Assembly (NCBI RefSeq): GCF_024713945.1
Contig: NC_134679.1
Location: forward strand, 2,919,001-2,983,000
Direction of reading: 5' to 3'
Source of the DNA: Dermatophagoides farinae
Lineage: Eukaryota; Arthropoda; Arachnida; Sarcoptiformes; Pyroglyphidae
Length of the DNA stretch: 64,000 bases
Part shown: piece by piece, positions 12,493 to 24,906 of the stretch
Position numbering within the stretch: the first letter of the stretch is position 1
Layout: each line of letters opens with the position of its first letter
Made by a program: the position numbers and the translations under genes
Notes under the pieces: model-generated
The model's database searches: none
What the model was told of the DNA's origin: nothing
The model's input: the letters and a program-made list of their open reading frames with translations, nothing else

Positions 12493-15091
12493 TATGAATC
12501 TGGTGTTCTCATAAATGAATGAATAGAAATTTGTAACACAAAAAACCGTATCGAAACATAATGGACGATGAACTCTTTTTTTTAGAAAAACAATACAAAA
12601 ATTAAAAGATTATTGGGCATCGCCCAATGATGACCAACAAAACATATACACAGATGAACGGAAAATATGTCCATGATTTTTTTTTCTTTCAAACGCCAAC
12701 CATTCTAACTTATCATCGTTATTTAATCGATCTTGTGGGCGGATCATTGTTTGATGATCTAATGACATTTTTTTTCATTTTTTTTTTGTTCGAATGGTTG
12801 AAATAATTTTTTTTCTCTGTATTTCGATCAATTCATTTTGTTCGATTTCATCATCATCATTATCGATAAATAAAATCGATTCTTTTTTTTTTCTTTATTT
12901 CAACATAGCAATCATCTACAGAAATCATCGATTTCTTTATTGGTCTAATGATTTTAAGATATAGCAGCCTCTTTGTGTCCATCACGTATCATCATCATCA
13001 TCATTAACATCATTTGTAGATGCTTATAATACCATATTTCTTATTATTGTATATACAGCACATTCTTTCTATGCTATAACCTTCGGGCCTTGTATAGAGA
13101 TCGAATCAATCAATAAATAAATAAAATATCAAAAAAAAAAAACAATTCAATCACGAAAAAATAGGCGTAAAAATAAGACAATCAAACTTTATTTTTGTTC
13201 AAATTTGCCATCTTTTTTCTATTATTCAGCATTATTTCTCCTATTTTTTTTATTGATTGATTTATTATCGTTGTTGTCATTTTGATTTTATTTTCTCCTC
13301 TTGATTACTTATTCGCTTGATGATCATCATTGTGATGGATTTAGTGATCCAGAAACAAAAATCCATTACCATTTGGGATTTGGTGTTTTTTTTCGCAACA
13401 ACAACAATCCAGTGCAATAAAATACGATAATCAAAACTAATTTGGTTTGGACCAACAACAAAAAAAAAAAAAACAAAACAAAACAATTAATTTTCGAAAA
13501 TTGCTGCAGTTTAGTTGTACACAGTCAAGTTGGAAGTTCTTATACAGAAGAAACACGCTAAAAATAGTTTTATGATAATGTTTTTTTTTCTATTTCGACA
13601 ATAATTGCCATTGATATATATATCATAATTATTGTTTTTTTTCATTCAACTTTGGATTTATTATTAAACCAAAATGAACATCCACACAACAATAACATTT
13701 ATGTGAAACGACTTGATTCAAACAAACAAATTCAAATTCTGTTCAAATGTACTTATTCAAATTTTGTTAATTTTTTCCAAGAATTCGATTAATTTTAATT
13801 AAGTTTTTTTTCTCATTACGTGATTAGATACTTGTCTAATGGAATTTTTCTCCTTTCATCTAAAAACTTGATCACAGTTGATCAAAAAAAAAAAAAAAAT
13901 GTTAAGATATTAATTTGTTATCATCATCATTAAAATCAATTGTCATCATAAAACTAAATGAGAAAAAAATGTCTCTATACATGTGTGTGTGGTGATGGCG
14001 TCGTCAACTGTACAAAATAATTAGACATTGAGCCAAAAAAAAAAAATTTTTACAGGTAATAATGATAACCAGAAAAAAAATTAATAATTGACATTATGAT
14101 GTGACGAATATGGGTGAAAGAGAAAGATGGAAAAATTTTATTAATACAACGACCACAATAGCAACGATATCAAATTCACAATTGTTCATGTTCAATTATA
14201 TGGTTTTTATTGTTCTTTAAAAAAAAAAAAATTTAATTCATTAGGGAAGAAAACAACCTGCTGGCAGGTGTCTACGATAATGATAATTGAATATACAACA
14301 CAATCCTCTGTAAAAATTTATGTATTCAAACAAATGATGATTAACTATCATCGATGTACTCAGAACATCTTAATTTTTTTTTTTGGTACCCATGACAATA
14401 GAAAACCATATTCAATAAAGTAAATCTGTGTCTTCAATCATCATCATCATCATCATCAAGTCAAGAAGCCACGAGCGTCATCAATTACCTATACACATAC
14501 AGCGAAAAAAAAAATACAATCCATTTGTCAACGCAATTTTTTTTTTTTTTTTGGTTGATCCTTGAATCGTCATCAGCCATTTTTTATTTATTGTAGATGC
14601 CCAAATGGATGTTTAATGATGATGATGATGATGATGATAATGATGATAATGTTAGTTAGTTGGTTTCGGTTTGGTTGATTGATAATCTTCTTTTAAACGA
14701 TCATCATAAGGAAAAGAATTTATTTGTTTGTGTGCATGTAAGAGTTGTGTATTTCAACATTTTTGATTTTGATTGCATTCACTTGTAACCATCTTTTTTT
14801 CTTCTTTACATCTCATTTCTTTTTTCTTTCTATGTGTGTGTGTGTGTTTGTATTAGATTCTATTTTATTTCTAGATTGATCTTTATAATTTTATTTCTTT
14901 TTTTTTAATTTAGAAAATTCCTTTTAATGGTTGAATCTTGTTATAATCATTTGAATCAATTTTATGCCTGTTAAAGACACTAAAAAACCTTAAAAGCTTA
15001 ATATCTTGGATTTCAGTTATAGTAAACACAAATCATCATCATCATCATCATCATCACCATCATTGTTCGTAATTGATATTTATCAACATTG
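12493..15091. other. Intergenic region between the Sidestep-family gene and the Asn-rich gene
   Basis: The two flanking genes diverge, so promoters and 5' untranslated exons for both are expected here. No coding exon is supportable. The stretch has long T and A runs, GATGAT near 14617-14638 and CATCAT near 15032-15055. A pyrimidine-rich tract ending in TTTAG near 14911 could be the acceptor of a 5' untranslated exon for the downstream gene; this is a guess. Confidence 0.5.
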
Positions 15092-16420
15092 ATGAAAATG
15101 TCGTTGACAGCTACAAACAACAATAATAATAATAATAATAATAATGACAACATTAACGGTGAACAAGAGCTAACATCGTATCTGAAATCTATGTTCATCA
15201 AATTGAACGATAATAGCAATATAGATTCGAATCCACAGATACAGCCACAACAATCATCAATCGACAATGCTAACAATAAGATCATCGTGAATGGTGATGG
15301 CATTAGTGTTGTTGTTTCAAACTCCGATGTCAAACACAGTGATGATCGTAACCAATGTGAATCGAAAAAATTCGATGAATTATCAAAACCGTCCATCATC
15401 ACCAATGTTGGTGATCGACAAATAATCGACGATAATAATAACAATGTTGTTGTGGTCACTTATGATGATGATAGTCGTAACAAAATCGAAACAAAAAATC
15501 GGAATGATACATTAAATAAAATTAATGGTTCTTGTTTGGCTGTTCAAACAAATAATTCGAGCACTTCATCACTATCAGCATCATCAGTGATGACCGAAGA
15601 GAAAAACAATCAGAACATCATCATAAACAGTAATGATCAAAAACAGGATATAATAAGTGAACAGCAGCCAAAATCGCCAGTTAATGATCATAAACTGAAT
15701 CAAAGTGATAGTTTTGCTGATAATAATAATAATAATCTTGGTAATAATCATCATCGAAAAAAACAAGAGCCAAAAGAAATTGACCATACAAATGATCATG
15801 TTGTTATTGATGAAAATGATAAAGATTTTCAAAAAAAAACTGATCAAGAAAATTTTATTAATGAATTGTTACAAAAAATACCAAAAGCATCTGTAGAAGA
15901 ACGAAAAAATCATCAACATCAACCTCTTAATACAGATAATAATAATAATCCTACAACAATTACACAAGAGTCAATTTTATCTTCTTCTCTTGGTAAAATC
16001 AATGAGAATGTACCATTGAATAATTTTGAATCGTCATCACCATCATCATCACTATCGGAATCCGGAGCCGATAATATTGAAAAACAATTTAACGAATCAG
16101 GCGTACATTCAGATGAATCAAGATGTAGCAGTGTTAGCCAAGTTGAAACATCATCCATTAATTCGATTGAAACAAACATCCATAACAACGTTAATCAACG
16201 ATCAAATGATACAGATAATCGAATTTACAGTCGACCAACAAGTATGGTCGAAGTTTTCGATAGTGATATCATTTCCGAAGTGAACAAACAAAAAATATCT
16301 AATTTTCGTTTCGAATCAATCAAAGAAGATCGGCCAGTAACCAGAACACGTGTACAAGAATTACGTGAATTTTGGAATGATCGTTCATTGATAACTAAAG
16401 CGAATCAAGACAAGAAATAA
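15092..16420 (+). CDS. Asn/Ser/Asp-rich protein of unknown function
   Basis: A single uninterrupted reading frame of 442 residues starting at the first ATG, MKMSLTATNN. I do not recognise it. Most of the protein is low complexity and probably disordered, with Asn runs near the start and Ser, Asp and Gln patches. The last 70 or so residues differ: they are ordered in composition and read SRPTSMVEVFDSDII, then FRFESIKEDRP and RTRVQELREFW, which looks like a conserved tail motif. No signal peptide or membrane segment is visible. It is transcribed towards ZMPSTE24, with its stop 317 nt from the opposite stop. The long open frame in such AT-rich DNA, and a possible poly(A) signal 166 nt after the stop, support it being real. 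Confidence 0.65.
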   Translation: MKMSLTATNNNNNNNNNNDNINGEQELTSYLKSMFIKLNDNSNIDSNPQIQPQQSSIDNANNKIIVNGDGISVVVSNSDVKHSDDRNQCESKKFDELSKPSIITNVGDRQIIDDNNNNVVVVTYDDDSRNKIETKNRNDTLNKINGSCLAVQTNNSSTSSLSASSVMTEEKNNQNIIINSNDQKQDIISEQQPKSPVNDHKLNQSDSFADNNNNNLGNNHHRKKQEPKEIDHTNDHVVIDENDKDFQKKTDQENFINELLQKIPKASVEERKNHQHQPLNTDNNNNPTTITQESILSSSLGKINENVPLNNFESSSPSSSLSESGADNIEKQFNESGVHSDESRCSSVSQVETSSINSIETNIHNNVNQRSNDTDNRIYSRPTSMVEVFDSDIISEVNKQKISNFRFESIKEDRPVTRTRVQELREFWNDRSLITKANQDKK

Positions 16421-16571
16421 TCAAAAACAGAAGCAGAATGAATAGGAATTTTTTATTTTATTATATATGATTATGATTTCAAGATGATATTGTTTTTTTT
16501 TGTAACAATAGTTTGATTATTATTATGAAACTAAAAAAAAATGTTTGCGTTATTTAGTTTATGAATTCATC

Positions 16572-16591
16572 TTTATTAATTAAATAATAAA
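16572..16591. promoter_or_regulatory. Facing polyadenylation signals of two convergent genes
   Basis: AATAAA at 16586-16591 on the plus strand follows the Asn-rich gene. TTTATT at 16572-16577 is AATAAA on the minus strand and follows ZMPSTE24. The two signals lie 8 nt apart and in overlapping order, so the two 3' untranslated regions probably overlap. Confidence 0.5.
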
Positions 16592-16737
16592 CAAATACAA
16601 TTCATGTTTTATTGAAATAGAAAATATAATATTCGGATAATTTTAACTTTTTTGCCCATTAATGATGAATCATGATGATGATGATGATGAAGATGATGAT
16701 GATAGTACGACTAATCGTAATTTTTTTTCTAAATAGA

Positions 16738-18362
16738 TCAATCAATTTTGTCATCAATTTTACGTAAAGCATTGATACGATCCAAAATTGGTGGATGTGA
16801 ATGCAACAATAGTGAATAAAGCCAATCATAAACAGGGAAGCTAAGATTATCCTTGTTCAATTTTATCAATGCATTAATCAATTCAGTACGGAAATTTAAA
16901 TTTTTAGCAAAATTGTCAGCTTGAAATTCAAATTTTCGACAAATGATGCTCATGCCAAAGTTGTAGAGCTATATGGAATAAATAAATAATTATCAATTAA
17001 TAACAATTGAAAAATGTTTCAACATGGTTCTCACCTCAAAATATAGAAGAAATATGGTCTCAATTATGATAGTCAGACCAATAAATCGTGGCATATTGTT
17101 TTCGCCATAGAAACCAAAAGCATGATAAATTACAGTATCATTATAGAATAATGATGCAATTTTGAATATGAAAAATAAATTAAACAATGAGATGACTAAA
17201 TTCTTGAATATGTGACTATGATACCAATGGCCTAATTCATGACAAATAATGGCCACAATTTCTTTCTCTGTACAACCGGTTGCTTTTTTCTCATCAGTTT
17301 TTTTGGTTGAGGCCGAATCACTTTTTTCATTTTCCGATTCTTCTGTTGTTGCAGCCTTTTCTTCTTGATTCTTTTTGAAATATGGTGAATCTTTATCGAA
17401 TAATGTGTCATATAGGACGATCTGTTTTGATTTGAAAAATCCATAAAAATAAGCATTAGAATGGCTGGAACGTTTTGAACCATCAACGACAAAAATGTTT
17501 TTCAATGGAAATTTAATTTGAGTTGCTAAACGTTCGATTTCGGATCTCAAAGAACCTTCTTCCAATGGTGTATATTTATCGAACAACGGTGCAATCAACG
17601 ATGGATAAATGACCATGAAAATGATGGCAGTTCCGCTGGAAAAAAGCCATAGGTAGAAAAAGAATTGGTCTTCAAAACGGATGATGATGTAGGTTGCACC
17701 GCCGACCAACAATGATATAATCGGCTGAAATACGAGAAATTTTTTAAAAGTATCCCAAAGGAAAAACTTGAGCGTATATTTGTTGAAACCATGACGTTCT
17801 TCAATGACGAAATTCGAATACAATGAGAAAGGAATATCAATGACTGCAGATATGGCCGTTTGTAATAGGAAAAACATAATGGTCGAAACGACTTCATTCT
17901 GGTAGCCAAAATATTTATAGGTTATTTGTGTCGACAAATTCCAAAGAATTGAAGCCAATAAAATCCAGATGATAAGCTATAGTGAGTGTAATAATCTTTT
18001 AATCAAAACAAGTTATGTAAAATTTCGTTTTACATACCGCTTTTTGACAAATACTAAAAATTTCACGGAAAAAACCGAAATAACTTCTGTCAAGATTATA
18101 AAGACGTGCTTTTTTGAAGCTTCCTTCATCCATATACGGTGCCAGATCGAGGGGAAGTTTTTGTTGTTTCTTATAAATCTTATGCTATAAATGTAAATTT
18201 TCAATTTATTATCAAATTTTAAAGGAGAATACAACCGTTTACCTGACGATAGTGAAGATAGAGATCCCAAAGACTGATAATTACATTCGAGATCAGTGCA
18301 TAATAAAAGAAATTAGTCGGCGTCCAGTATGGACGAAACCATTCGATTATATTGGCAAACAT
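16738..18362 (-). CDS. ZMPSTE24: CAAX prenyl protease 1 homologue (ZMPSTE24/Ste24)
   Basis: Zinc metalloprotease of the ER and nuclear membranes that trims prenylated CAAX proteins and removes clogged translocon substrates (family knowledge). Exons 18362-18243, 18184-18038, 17976-17035 and 16968-16738 give 479 residues, against 475 in human. The zinc motif HELGH falls at residues 335-339, and the downstream FEFQADNFA block supplies the third zinc ligand region. Several hydrophobic helices are visible, such as the stretch from FVIEERHGFN onward that is typical of the family. All introns are phase 0 and 53-66 nt long. A Lys/Glu/Ser-rich insert of about 40 residues just before the HELGH motif is longer than I expect in vertebrates. 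It is divergent from FBXO28, with 875 nt between the starts. Confidence 0.95.
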
Positions 18363-19237
18363 TTTTTAATCATCAAATATCTGTATTAAATGATGCAATA
18401 TAGATTTGTGAAAATTTTTAATCATTCAATTTTAGTTCAAAACTTACCTGGTTATATTTGTGAATCAATCAAATCAACATTAATTTTCAACAAAAGTGAA
18501 AATGAAAATATTCGTTTCAGAAAATTGAAATTGAAATTTGCAAATCCAGCCGGCAATCAAAAATTTTTCCAAAAAAAAAATGACAAATCAATCCGAAACA
18601 AAGAAATTGGGCCGATCCGTATACAACGGTTTTTTTCAATTGTCAGTGTTGGAGCATTGCAGCGTGCCATTTCAGAATCCAATTTTTCTTCTCGAAACAT
18701 CCATTAAAATGTTCTGTTCATAAAGTATATGACAAACGAGTTGCTGCCAACGCTTCAATTTTTTTTTTTGTTAAAGTCCATTGCAATGCATGCAATTTAT
18801 CCATTGCTTTATTGTTTTTGTTTCTGAATGTTTATTTAACTGTATATCATATGATAATTCAGAAATTAATCATCAAGCTGTTTATTTATATTCGTTTGAT
18901 TGTTTCGTGGCTGTTGAAACAAACACACACACACATTTTATTATCTCTTATGTGATATTTTTATTTGGCATTTGTAATTAAAGTTTGAAAAAAAATAAAT
19001 ATATTGCATTTATATACCTTTTAATCATTGGTTTGTCTTCGTGGTCAGTTGTATTTTCAATTCATCATTCAACCAACACAATTAACCTTGATTTATACAT
19101 TTTCACATTCTATACTAGCCACGATTGATGATTTACTTTTAATATAACTATTATTATTGGAAATGCTTCTTTTTACATCTAAATTAAATTTACAACTCAT
19201 CATTGTTTAAAAATTTTAAATTATTGTTTAAAAAAAC
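18363..19237. promoter_or_regulatory. Divergent intergenic region between ZMPSTE24 and FBXO28
   Basis: 875 nt between two start codons pointing away from each other, so it must contain the promoters of both genes. It is AT-rich, with a (CA)n-like stretch near 18922-18935. No coding exon is supportable and I cannot place transcription starts. Confidence 0.5.
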
Positions 19238-20455
19238 ATGGATAAAAAGCGATCCACATCTTCAATGTCTATTTCCAATACATTCGAATCATTGCCACCA
19301 TCTTCCTCTTCATCATTTGCAATGCCTATTCAACCACCAGAAAGAAATTTACTGGATTTTCCAAATGAAATTCTACATGAAATTTTCAAATTCATTTCTT
19401 ATGAACAGATTTCAAAAATGCGACTCGTTTGTCATCATTTTAATCGTATCTGTTCAGATAAATTGAATAATGAATTTAATTCACTACGAAACTTTACACA
19501 ACATTTATTTCAAACTGTTAAAAGTCAAATGCCACGACGAGAATCAGCACGCCGTAAACATGCACTTGCTCGTGAATATGATATAATCGAAACATTGAAT
19601 ATGCGATTAACATTGTTACAGATGACATTCAGCAAGCACATTAAACGTAATCATTGTTGTTTTTTTCCAGGTGAAATTATCGACGAAGTTCATAGAATTC
19701 TTAACTATGTTAAACAGACGCCCGTCGTAAATCGTGCATACAAAGTAACGGATGAATTATTCGACCTATCAACAATGGCAATGGAATATTTTAAAGAATC
19801 TATTGAACCCAAATTGCCTGACGTAAATTATCTAATTCTTGATTATGAACAATATCCTAATCTTCCATCATCATTGTCTTCACTGGAAAAAGGCATTAAT
19901 AGTAGCAACAGTTGCTGTAATGGTAATAATCCTAAATCTGCACGTTTGAAGCCAATATTTGAATCATCATTAGGAAATAATAATAATCGAAATAAACAAG
20001 CTGCAGCTGTTATTGATAATTCCAAACTTATCCGGTTAAACGATGATAAAAGCAAGAAAGAATCATTAGTAACTTTGGATTCATTTGTCAAAAGTACGAC
20101 AATCCGTTTGAAGCGGTTGGAAAAATCCAACACAGAACATAATCTAATCTCACAAACAATGAAAACTTCAATGGAATCATCTAAACGTAAATTTGGAGAG
20201 TATCAAAAACAATTTCGTAAACATCAAACACATCTAGATGAATTGGATCGTAAACTGGAAGGATTCAATTTAAAATTCAACCAAATATTAGAAGAGATGA
20301 GCAAGATGAGAGACATGATACAGAAACAATCAGCAAGTTCATTGATGGAAGCTTCCACTCAAACAAGTGAACCGCACGAAAAATCAATCATTAAAATTCC
20401 TGTGGATTCCACTAAACAGCGACCTCGACGAAAACGGCAAAAAGTATCGGAATGA
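19238..20455 (+). CDS. FBXO28: F-box only protein 28 homologue
   Basis: Substrate adaptor of an SCF (Skp1-Cullin-F-box) ubiquitin ligase. One uninterrupted exon of 405 residues, starting MDKKRSTSS. After a Ser-rich leader the F-box lies at about residues 38-80 (LLDFPNEILHEIFKFISYEQ, then RLVCHHFN). The family-specific block that follows is clearly recognisable: PRRESARRKHALAREYDI, LTLLQMTFSKHI, and the GEIIDEVHRIL segment. The C-terminal third is Lys/Glu-rich with heptad-like spacing (about residues 285-375), consistent with the coiled coil seen in FBXO28, and ends in a basic RPRRKRQK tail that may be a nuclear localisation signal. Its stop lies 144 nt from that of convergent ZDHHC16. Confidence 0.92.
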   Translation: MDKKRSTSSMSISNTFESLPPSSSSSFAMPIQPPERNLLDFPNEILHEIFKFISYEQISKMRLVCHHFNRICSDKLNNEFNSLRNFTQHLFQTVKSQMPRRESARRKHALAREYDIIETLNMRLTLLQMTFSKHIKRNHCCFFPGEIIDEVHRILNYVKQTPVVNRAYKVTDELFDLSTMAMEYFKESIEPKLPDVNYLILDYEQYPNLPSSLSSLEKGINSSNSCCNGNNPKSARLKPIFESSLGNNNNRNKQAAAVIDNSKLIRLNDDKSKKESLVTLDSFVKSTTIRLKRLEKSNTEHNLISQTMKTSMESSKRKFGEYQKQFRKHQTHLDELDRKLEGFNLKFNQILEEMSKMRDMIQKQSASSLMEASTQTSEPHEKSIIKIPVDSTKQRPRRKRQKVSE

Positions 20456-20599
20456 AATTTTAATTTTTTTCATCTTAATCATAAAAGTCATTTTATAAAT
20501 AGTAAATATCTAAAGTTTTAGTTATTTAGCATAAACACAATATTATAATGTGTGAAACCAACTAGATCATCACATTGCAAATATGTACAGAATAATCAT

Positions 20600-21953
20600 T
20601 TAACACATTTCATCATTAAAATCATTATCATCGATGGTTTTCCAAGTGAAACCATTTCCTGTTGGTCCGAAATTCGATGGCAATAATATATGGCGCCATG
20701 GGTGTCGATGGCGATCGAAGCCTAAAAATCTGCACCAATTTTCTCGCCAACCAAAATCATATGGATTCTGGTAATGGCGATTATAGCGTTGAAAATGTCG
20801 ACGACATTTACGATTTATATAACGTTCAATGCATGTTTCTCCACTGTTTACCAATATCGTGTGATAACGTAATAACAAACCTAAACGAAAAAATAACATT
20901 GATTGATATAAAATATTAATTTACACACAGCTTCAAGCTTATATTATACCTAGAAGAATAAATAATAATACTGTTATAATGGCTTCAAATACCATTAATT
21001 TTGTTTTCCATTTCGGTCGATTGAATAGCCAAAGAAATTGAATGACTAGAGAATTTGTAACATAATCAGTATCGAACCATTGAATTTGTATTGGTTCGAA
21101 CGGACTAAATTGAGGAAACCAATGGTCGACGGCAACCCAAACGCCAAAAGCCATAACAAATATTGTTCCCAACCAGGTGTATGCACAAAAGAAATAAAAA
21201 TATCGATGATTATAATGGCCAATACAATTGTTGAGCCATGGACAATGGTGGTCCATTTTCAGAATGCATCTATTTTTTTCGAATCAAAGTACATGTTTCA
21301 TGTCATCATCATATACATTCGATCCCCATTTAACTTACTTGTTGCAAACTGAACAATGATGGCATCGTGGTGGTTTAGCTGCCGAACATTTTTTACAAAA
21401 TGAAGTCACTTCGATAATGATCGGTTTCTGATATGAAAAAACTATTATCAATAAAAAAAATTCTGTACAAATTTGCCAATACATACATCAATGGCCCAGC
21501 CAGGTAAAGTATAAAGTGATTTAAAATAATTCCATATAACATTGATCAAAAGCCAGTGTCCAATCACAAATGCTATCCAAAAAACTGGCTGTGATCGATG
21601 GTACCAATATGGAACTCCTGTAAAATAAAGAGATGATCATTAATTTTTTAAATTTATTTTTTTTCAAATCATCACAACAAACCAATAATATAGGCAAAAG
21701 AAATGAATGCCAAAAGTAGAAAAAATACAACAAGAACAAAAATTGTTCCACAATATTTAAGATAATGATCGACTGCATAAAATATAGGATCTAAAATAGT
21801 ATCTGCTAGATAATATGCATCGGAATGTGAATTATAAAAATGACTTTTAAAAAATAATAAACATAATCGATAACGATCGAACAATTGATGTTTCCATTGA
21901 TTCCAAATCAAAGACCATTTATGTGATAATCGCCTAATGGAGTATTTGGGCAT
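20600..21953 (-). CDS. ZDHHC16: DHHC palmitoyltransferase, ZDHHC16-like
   Basis: Integral membrane S-acyltransferase that moves palmitate to protein cysteines through its DHHC cysteine. Exons 21953-21683, 21617-21487, 21427-21339, 21269-20950 and 20880-20600 give 363 residues (377 in human ZDHHC16). The Cys-rich domain runs from [20 protein letters not shown] into [20 protein letters not shown], with DHHC at residues 170-173, split by an intron just before it. Hydrophobic segments flank it on both sides. The C-terminal block [20 protein letters not shown] and LLPS..GPTGNG matches ZDHHC16 rather than other DHHC enzymes. Its start lies 246 nt from that of EXOC3 on the other strand, so the two probably share a promoter. 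Confidence 0.93.
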
Positions 21954-22199
21954 ATTTTATTTTATTTTATTCATTATTATTTTAATAATAATTTGAAATT
22001 GTCATTTTTTTAAAAATAATTTTTTCTGTTTATAACTTTAATTGAAGAAGATTCCAAAAAGGCTATATCAACACAAATGAATATCATAATCTGTTTACAG
22101 AGTTGAAATCGTTGCCATAAAAGGTGTTTATAAATTTTTTTTGTAAAATGGTCATTCTTATTTTTATTATCAAATGATCATTTCAAACTATCGAATACA
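21954..22199. promoter_or_regulatory. Probable bidirectional promoter, ZDHHC16/EXOC3
   Basis: Only 246 nt separate two divergent start codons. The stretch is AT-rich with no recognised core element. It must hold both 5' untranslated regions and both promoters unless an untranslated exon lies elsewhere. Confidence 0.5.
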
Positions 22200-24629
22200 A
22201 TGTCAAATTTGAATACAGATGCATTAGAACGAGAAGTCTATCAGACTGCTTTTAAACATGTATCTAACATGCTTCAACGGCCAGATCAATTGGACAAAAT
22301 TGAACAATACAAGAAACGTGTCAAACGAAATATTGTAAGTTATTACCATATTTCTATAATTCATTATTAATATTCTTTTTATTTATATTAAGAACTCAAA
22401 AGAAAGTATGTTAAAAACTGCGATGCAAACACAATTGGATGGCGTTAAAACAGGATTGATACATTTAAAAGCTGCTGCGAATGACATAAGCGAAATTAAA
22501 AACACCATTCGTCTTATCGAAGAGACATTTCCATCAATCCCAATGCTATATGAAAAATTGAAATATGTTCGCGAAGAATCGATGAAACATAGTCAATATG
22601 CTGTGTCGATGGAAAATTTGAAACATATTTTCAATGTACCTGAAACGGTTGCAAAAACTCGTGAATTGATCATGGAAAATTATTTGCTCGAAGCACATTT
22701 GAATCTTTATGAATTGGAAAAATCGCGCGACAATCTACTCTTTCAATTGCATCGTTTGGCGCCTACCAACAACGCTGACAAGAACATGTTAAAACATTAT
22801 TATGCTGAAGTTGAAAAATTATCCGAAGAATTGGGCAAACAACTTTGGCTCATTATTCGTTTGACATTGAACACTGTACGAAAAGAACCTTCGTTGATCG
22901 TCACAGCTCTTCGTATAATCGAACGTGAAGAATTACTAGATGAAGCAGCAATGAAACGAGCTGAATCTACAGGGTTCATGTCACAAGGACGACCGAAAAA
23001 TTGGAAGAAACGAGTATTTGAAATCCTGGAAGAAGCGGTAAACGAAAGAATCGCTGGTAATAAATTTCATGAACGATATGAAAATAAAATGTGGCTAGTA
23101 ATGCATTTGGAAATGACAAGAAAAATCATTTTGGATGACTTGAAAGTCGTTAAATATGCTTGTGTTTCATGTTTTCCGCCATCGTATGATATAGTTCGAC
23201 GAATGTTTCATCTTTATCATCGATGTTTGAGTGCCTACCTGCAAGAATTGGTCAGCACACTTGAAGGCAACGAATACATTACTCTTTTAAATTGGCTCAA
23301 TGCCTATGAAGGAACTGAATTGCTTGGACATCCTGATCTTCGTTTCTCATTAAAAGATGATTGCTTGCCTCCACTACTTACCGATGAAATTATTGAAGAT
23401 CTTATGACCAAATATCTGTTGACTGTCGAAAAGAATTATAAAGAATGGTTAGCCAACACCATTCGTCATGAGTCAAAAGATTGGCATACGAATCATCATC
23501 CAGAAGCTGATAATTCTGGCCATTATCAAACGACGACACCTGTTATTGTATTTCAGATGATCGACCAACATTTACAGGTAGCCAGTATAGTCAGCATGGA
23601 TCTAGTCAATCGAGTATTACTTTTGTCAATGAAACATTTGACTGAATTCGCTAAACAATATCAAGAAGCAGTAAACAAATATGCTAAAAGTCATTTTGAT
23701 AACCGAACACAAAATTTCACTCCCAACATGATTGCCATTTCAAATAATTGTTCCAGTTTGATGGATAATGCCTTAAAATTTCAAAAAGAATATCGTAAGG
23801 ATGACTTGAATCAATTGAAGATGGATAATGCTTTTAGCAATATGATAAAATCTTTTGAAAAGCTCAAGGAAGAAAGCATAGGCTATTTGATTAAGGAAAT
23901 TTTATTAGATGTTGATTGTGAAATCAACAAAGTTGGCAGTATTGAATGGTTGGAAGGAACCGTTTCGGTGGTCGATAATGTTCGTCTCACTCTTGAAGAT
24001 TATTTACGTGACTATGTCTACTTGAAAGATGCTAATTCAGATGCCCTTAAAGTGCAATTGCAAAAAAGCCTAGCAAAATCTTATATTGCATCAATTCTTT
24101 CGAAGCGAACTCCATTAAGAAGCCAAAGTAAACGGGAAGATTTTGCTCGAAAATGTATAGAAGAAGCCAGAACAATTGATGAAACTATTGAAAAATTACC
24201 AACTAAAATAGAATCCAATTCTGGAGTTGAAAATCCATTCAAAGTTGTTCCTATGTTAATGGATTTTCTCAAACTAAATGATTTGTCCATGCTATATCTC
24301 GAAATAATGGTAATATATTGAATATATTCACATATTTTAATTTGTACAGCTCAAATTTATTTATTTATTTTTTAACATACAGAGTTTTATGAAACACTAT
24401 CCAGATATTAAAGCCGATCATTTTGTTGCATTGTTAAGTTTACGTGAAGATATCAAAACCGGTGTACGAAAGGTAAGGCTTTTAATAATCTATTGATTGA
24501 ATTGAATAATATGATTCAGAATTCCATTTCAATTATCACACAATTTAGAAAGTTGCCGAATCGATGCCACCTGATACGGATATCGATAAGAATATCAGAA
24601 CAATATTTTCTGAAATAATTATTAATTAA
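22200..24629 (+). CDS. EXOC3: Exocyst complex component 3 (Sec6)
   Basis: Subunit of the exocyst, the octameric complex that tethers secretory vesicles to the plasma membrane. Exons 22200-22334, 22393-24309, 24383-24472 and 24549-24629 give 740 residues, close to the 745 of human EXOC3. The N-terminus (MSNLNTDALEREVYQ), the helical region LDGVKTGLIHLKAAANDI, FNVPETVAKTRELI and the long all-helical C-terminal part fit Sec6. All three introns are phase 0 and 58-76 nt long, and the final exon encodes only 26 residues. Reading through the second donor would give a stop after three codons. SLC35B1 starts 277 nt downstream on the same strand. Confidence 0.95.
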
Positions 24630-24906
24630 TTAATTAACAATTTATAAAAAAAAATTTTTTGTAATAAAAAAAATAATTATTTATATGGAAATGAAAAAAA
24701 AAATTTTTTTAAAAACATAACGATGATAATCAAGCTATCATGTTAAATTGTGGAACGCGCCATCTATATTCAAAAAGAAAGAACACAGAATATTTTTATT
24801 CCACGTCCCATTCTTCTACTCATTTTGTCATTCAAATTCATTTTTTTGTTTTGTTTTTCAAAATCTTGATCTCTATAGAATTATGCAGAATTAATAAACC
24901 AAAGAA

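Noticed and set aside
18390-18707. 105-residue plus-strand frame between ZMPSTE24 and FBXO28
   Set aside because: No recognisable domain and it sits in a divergent promoter region.
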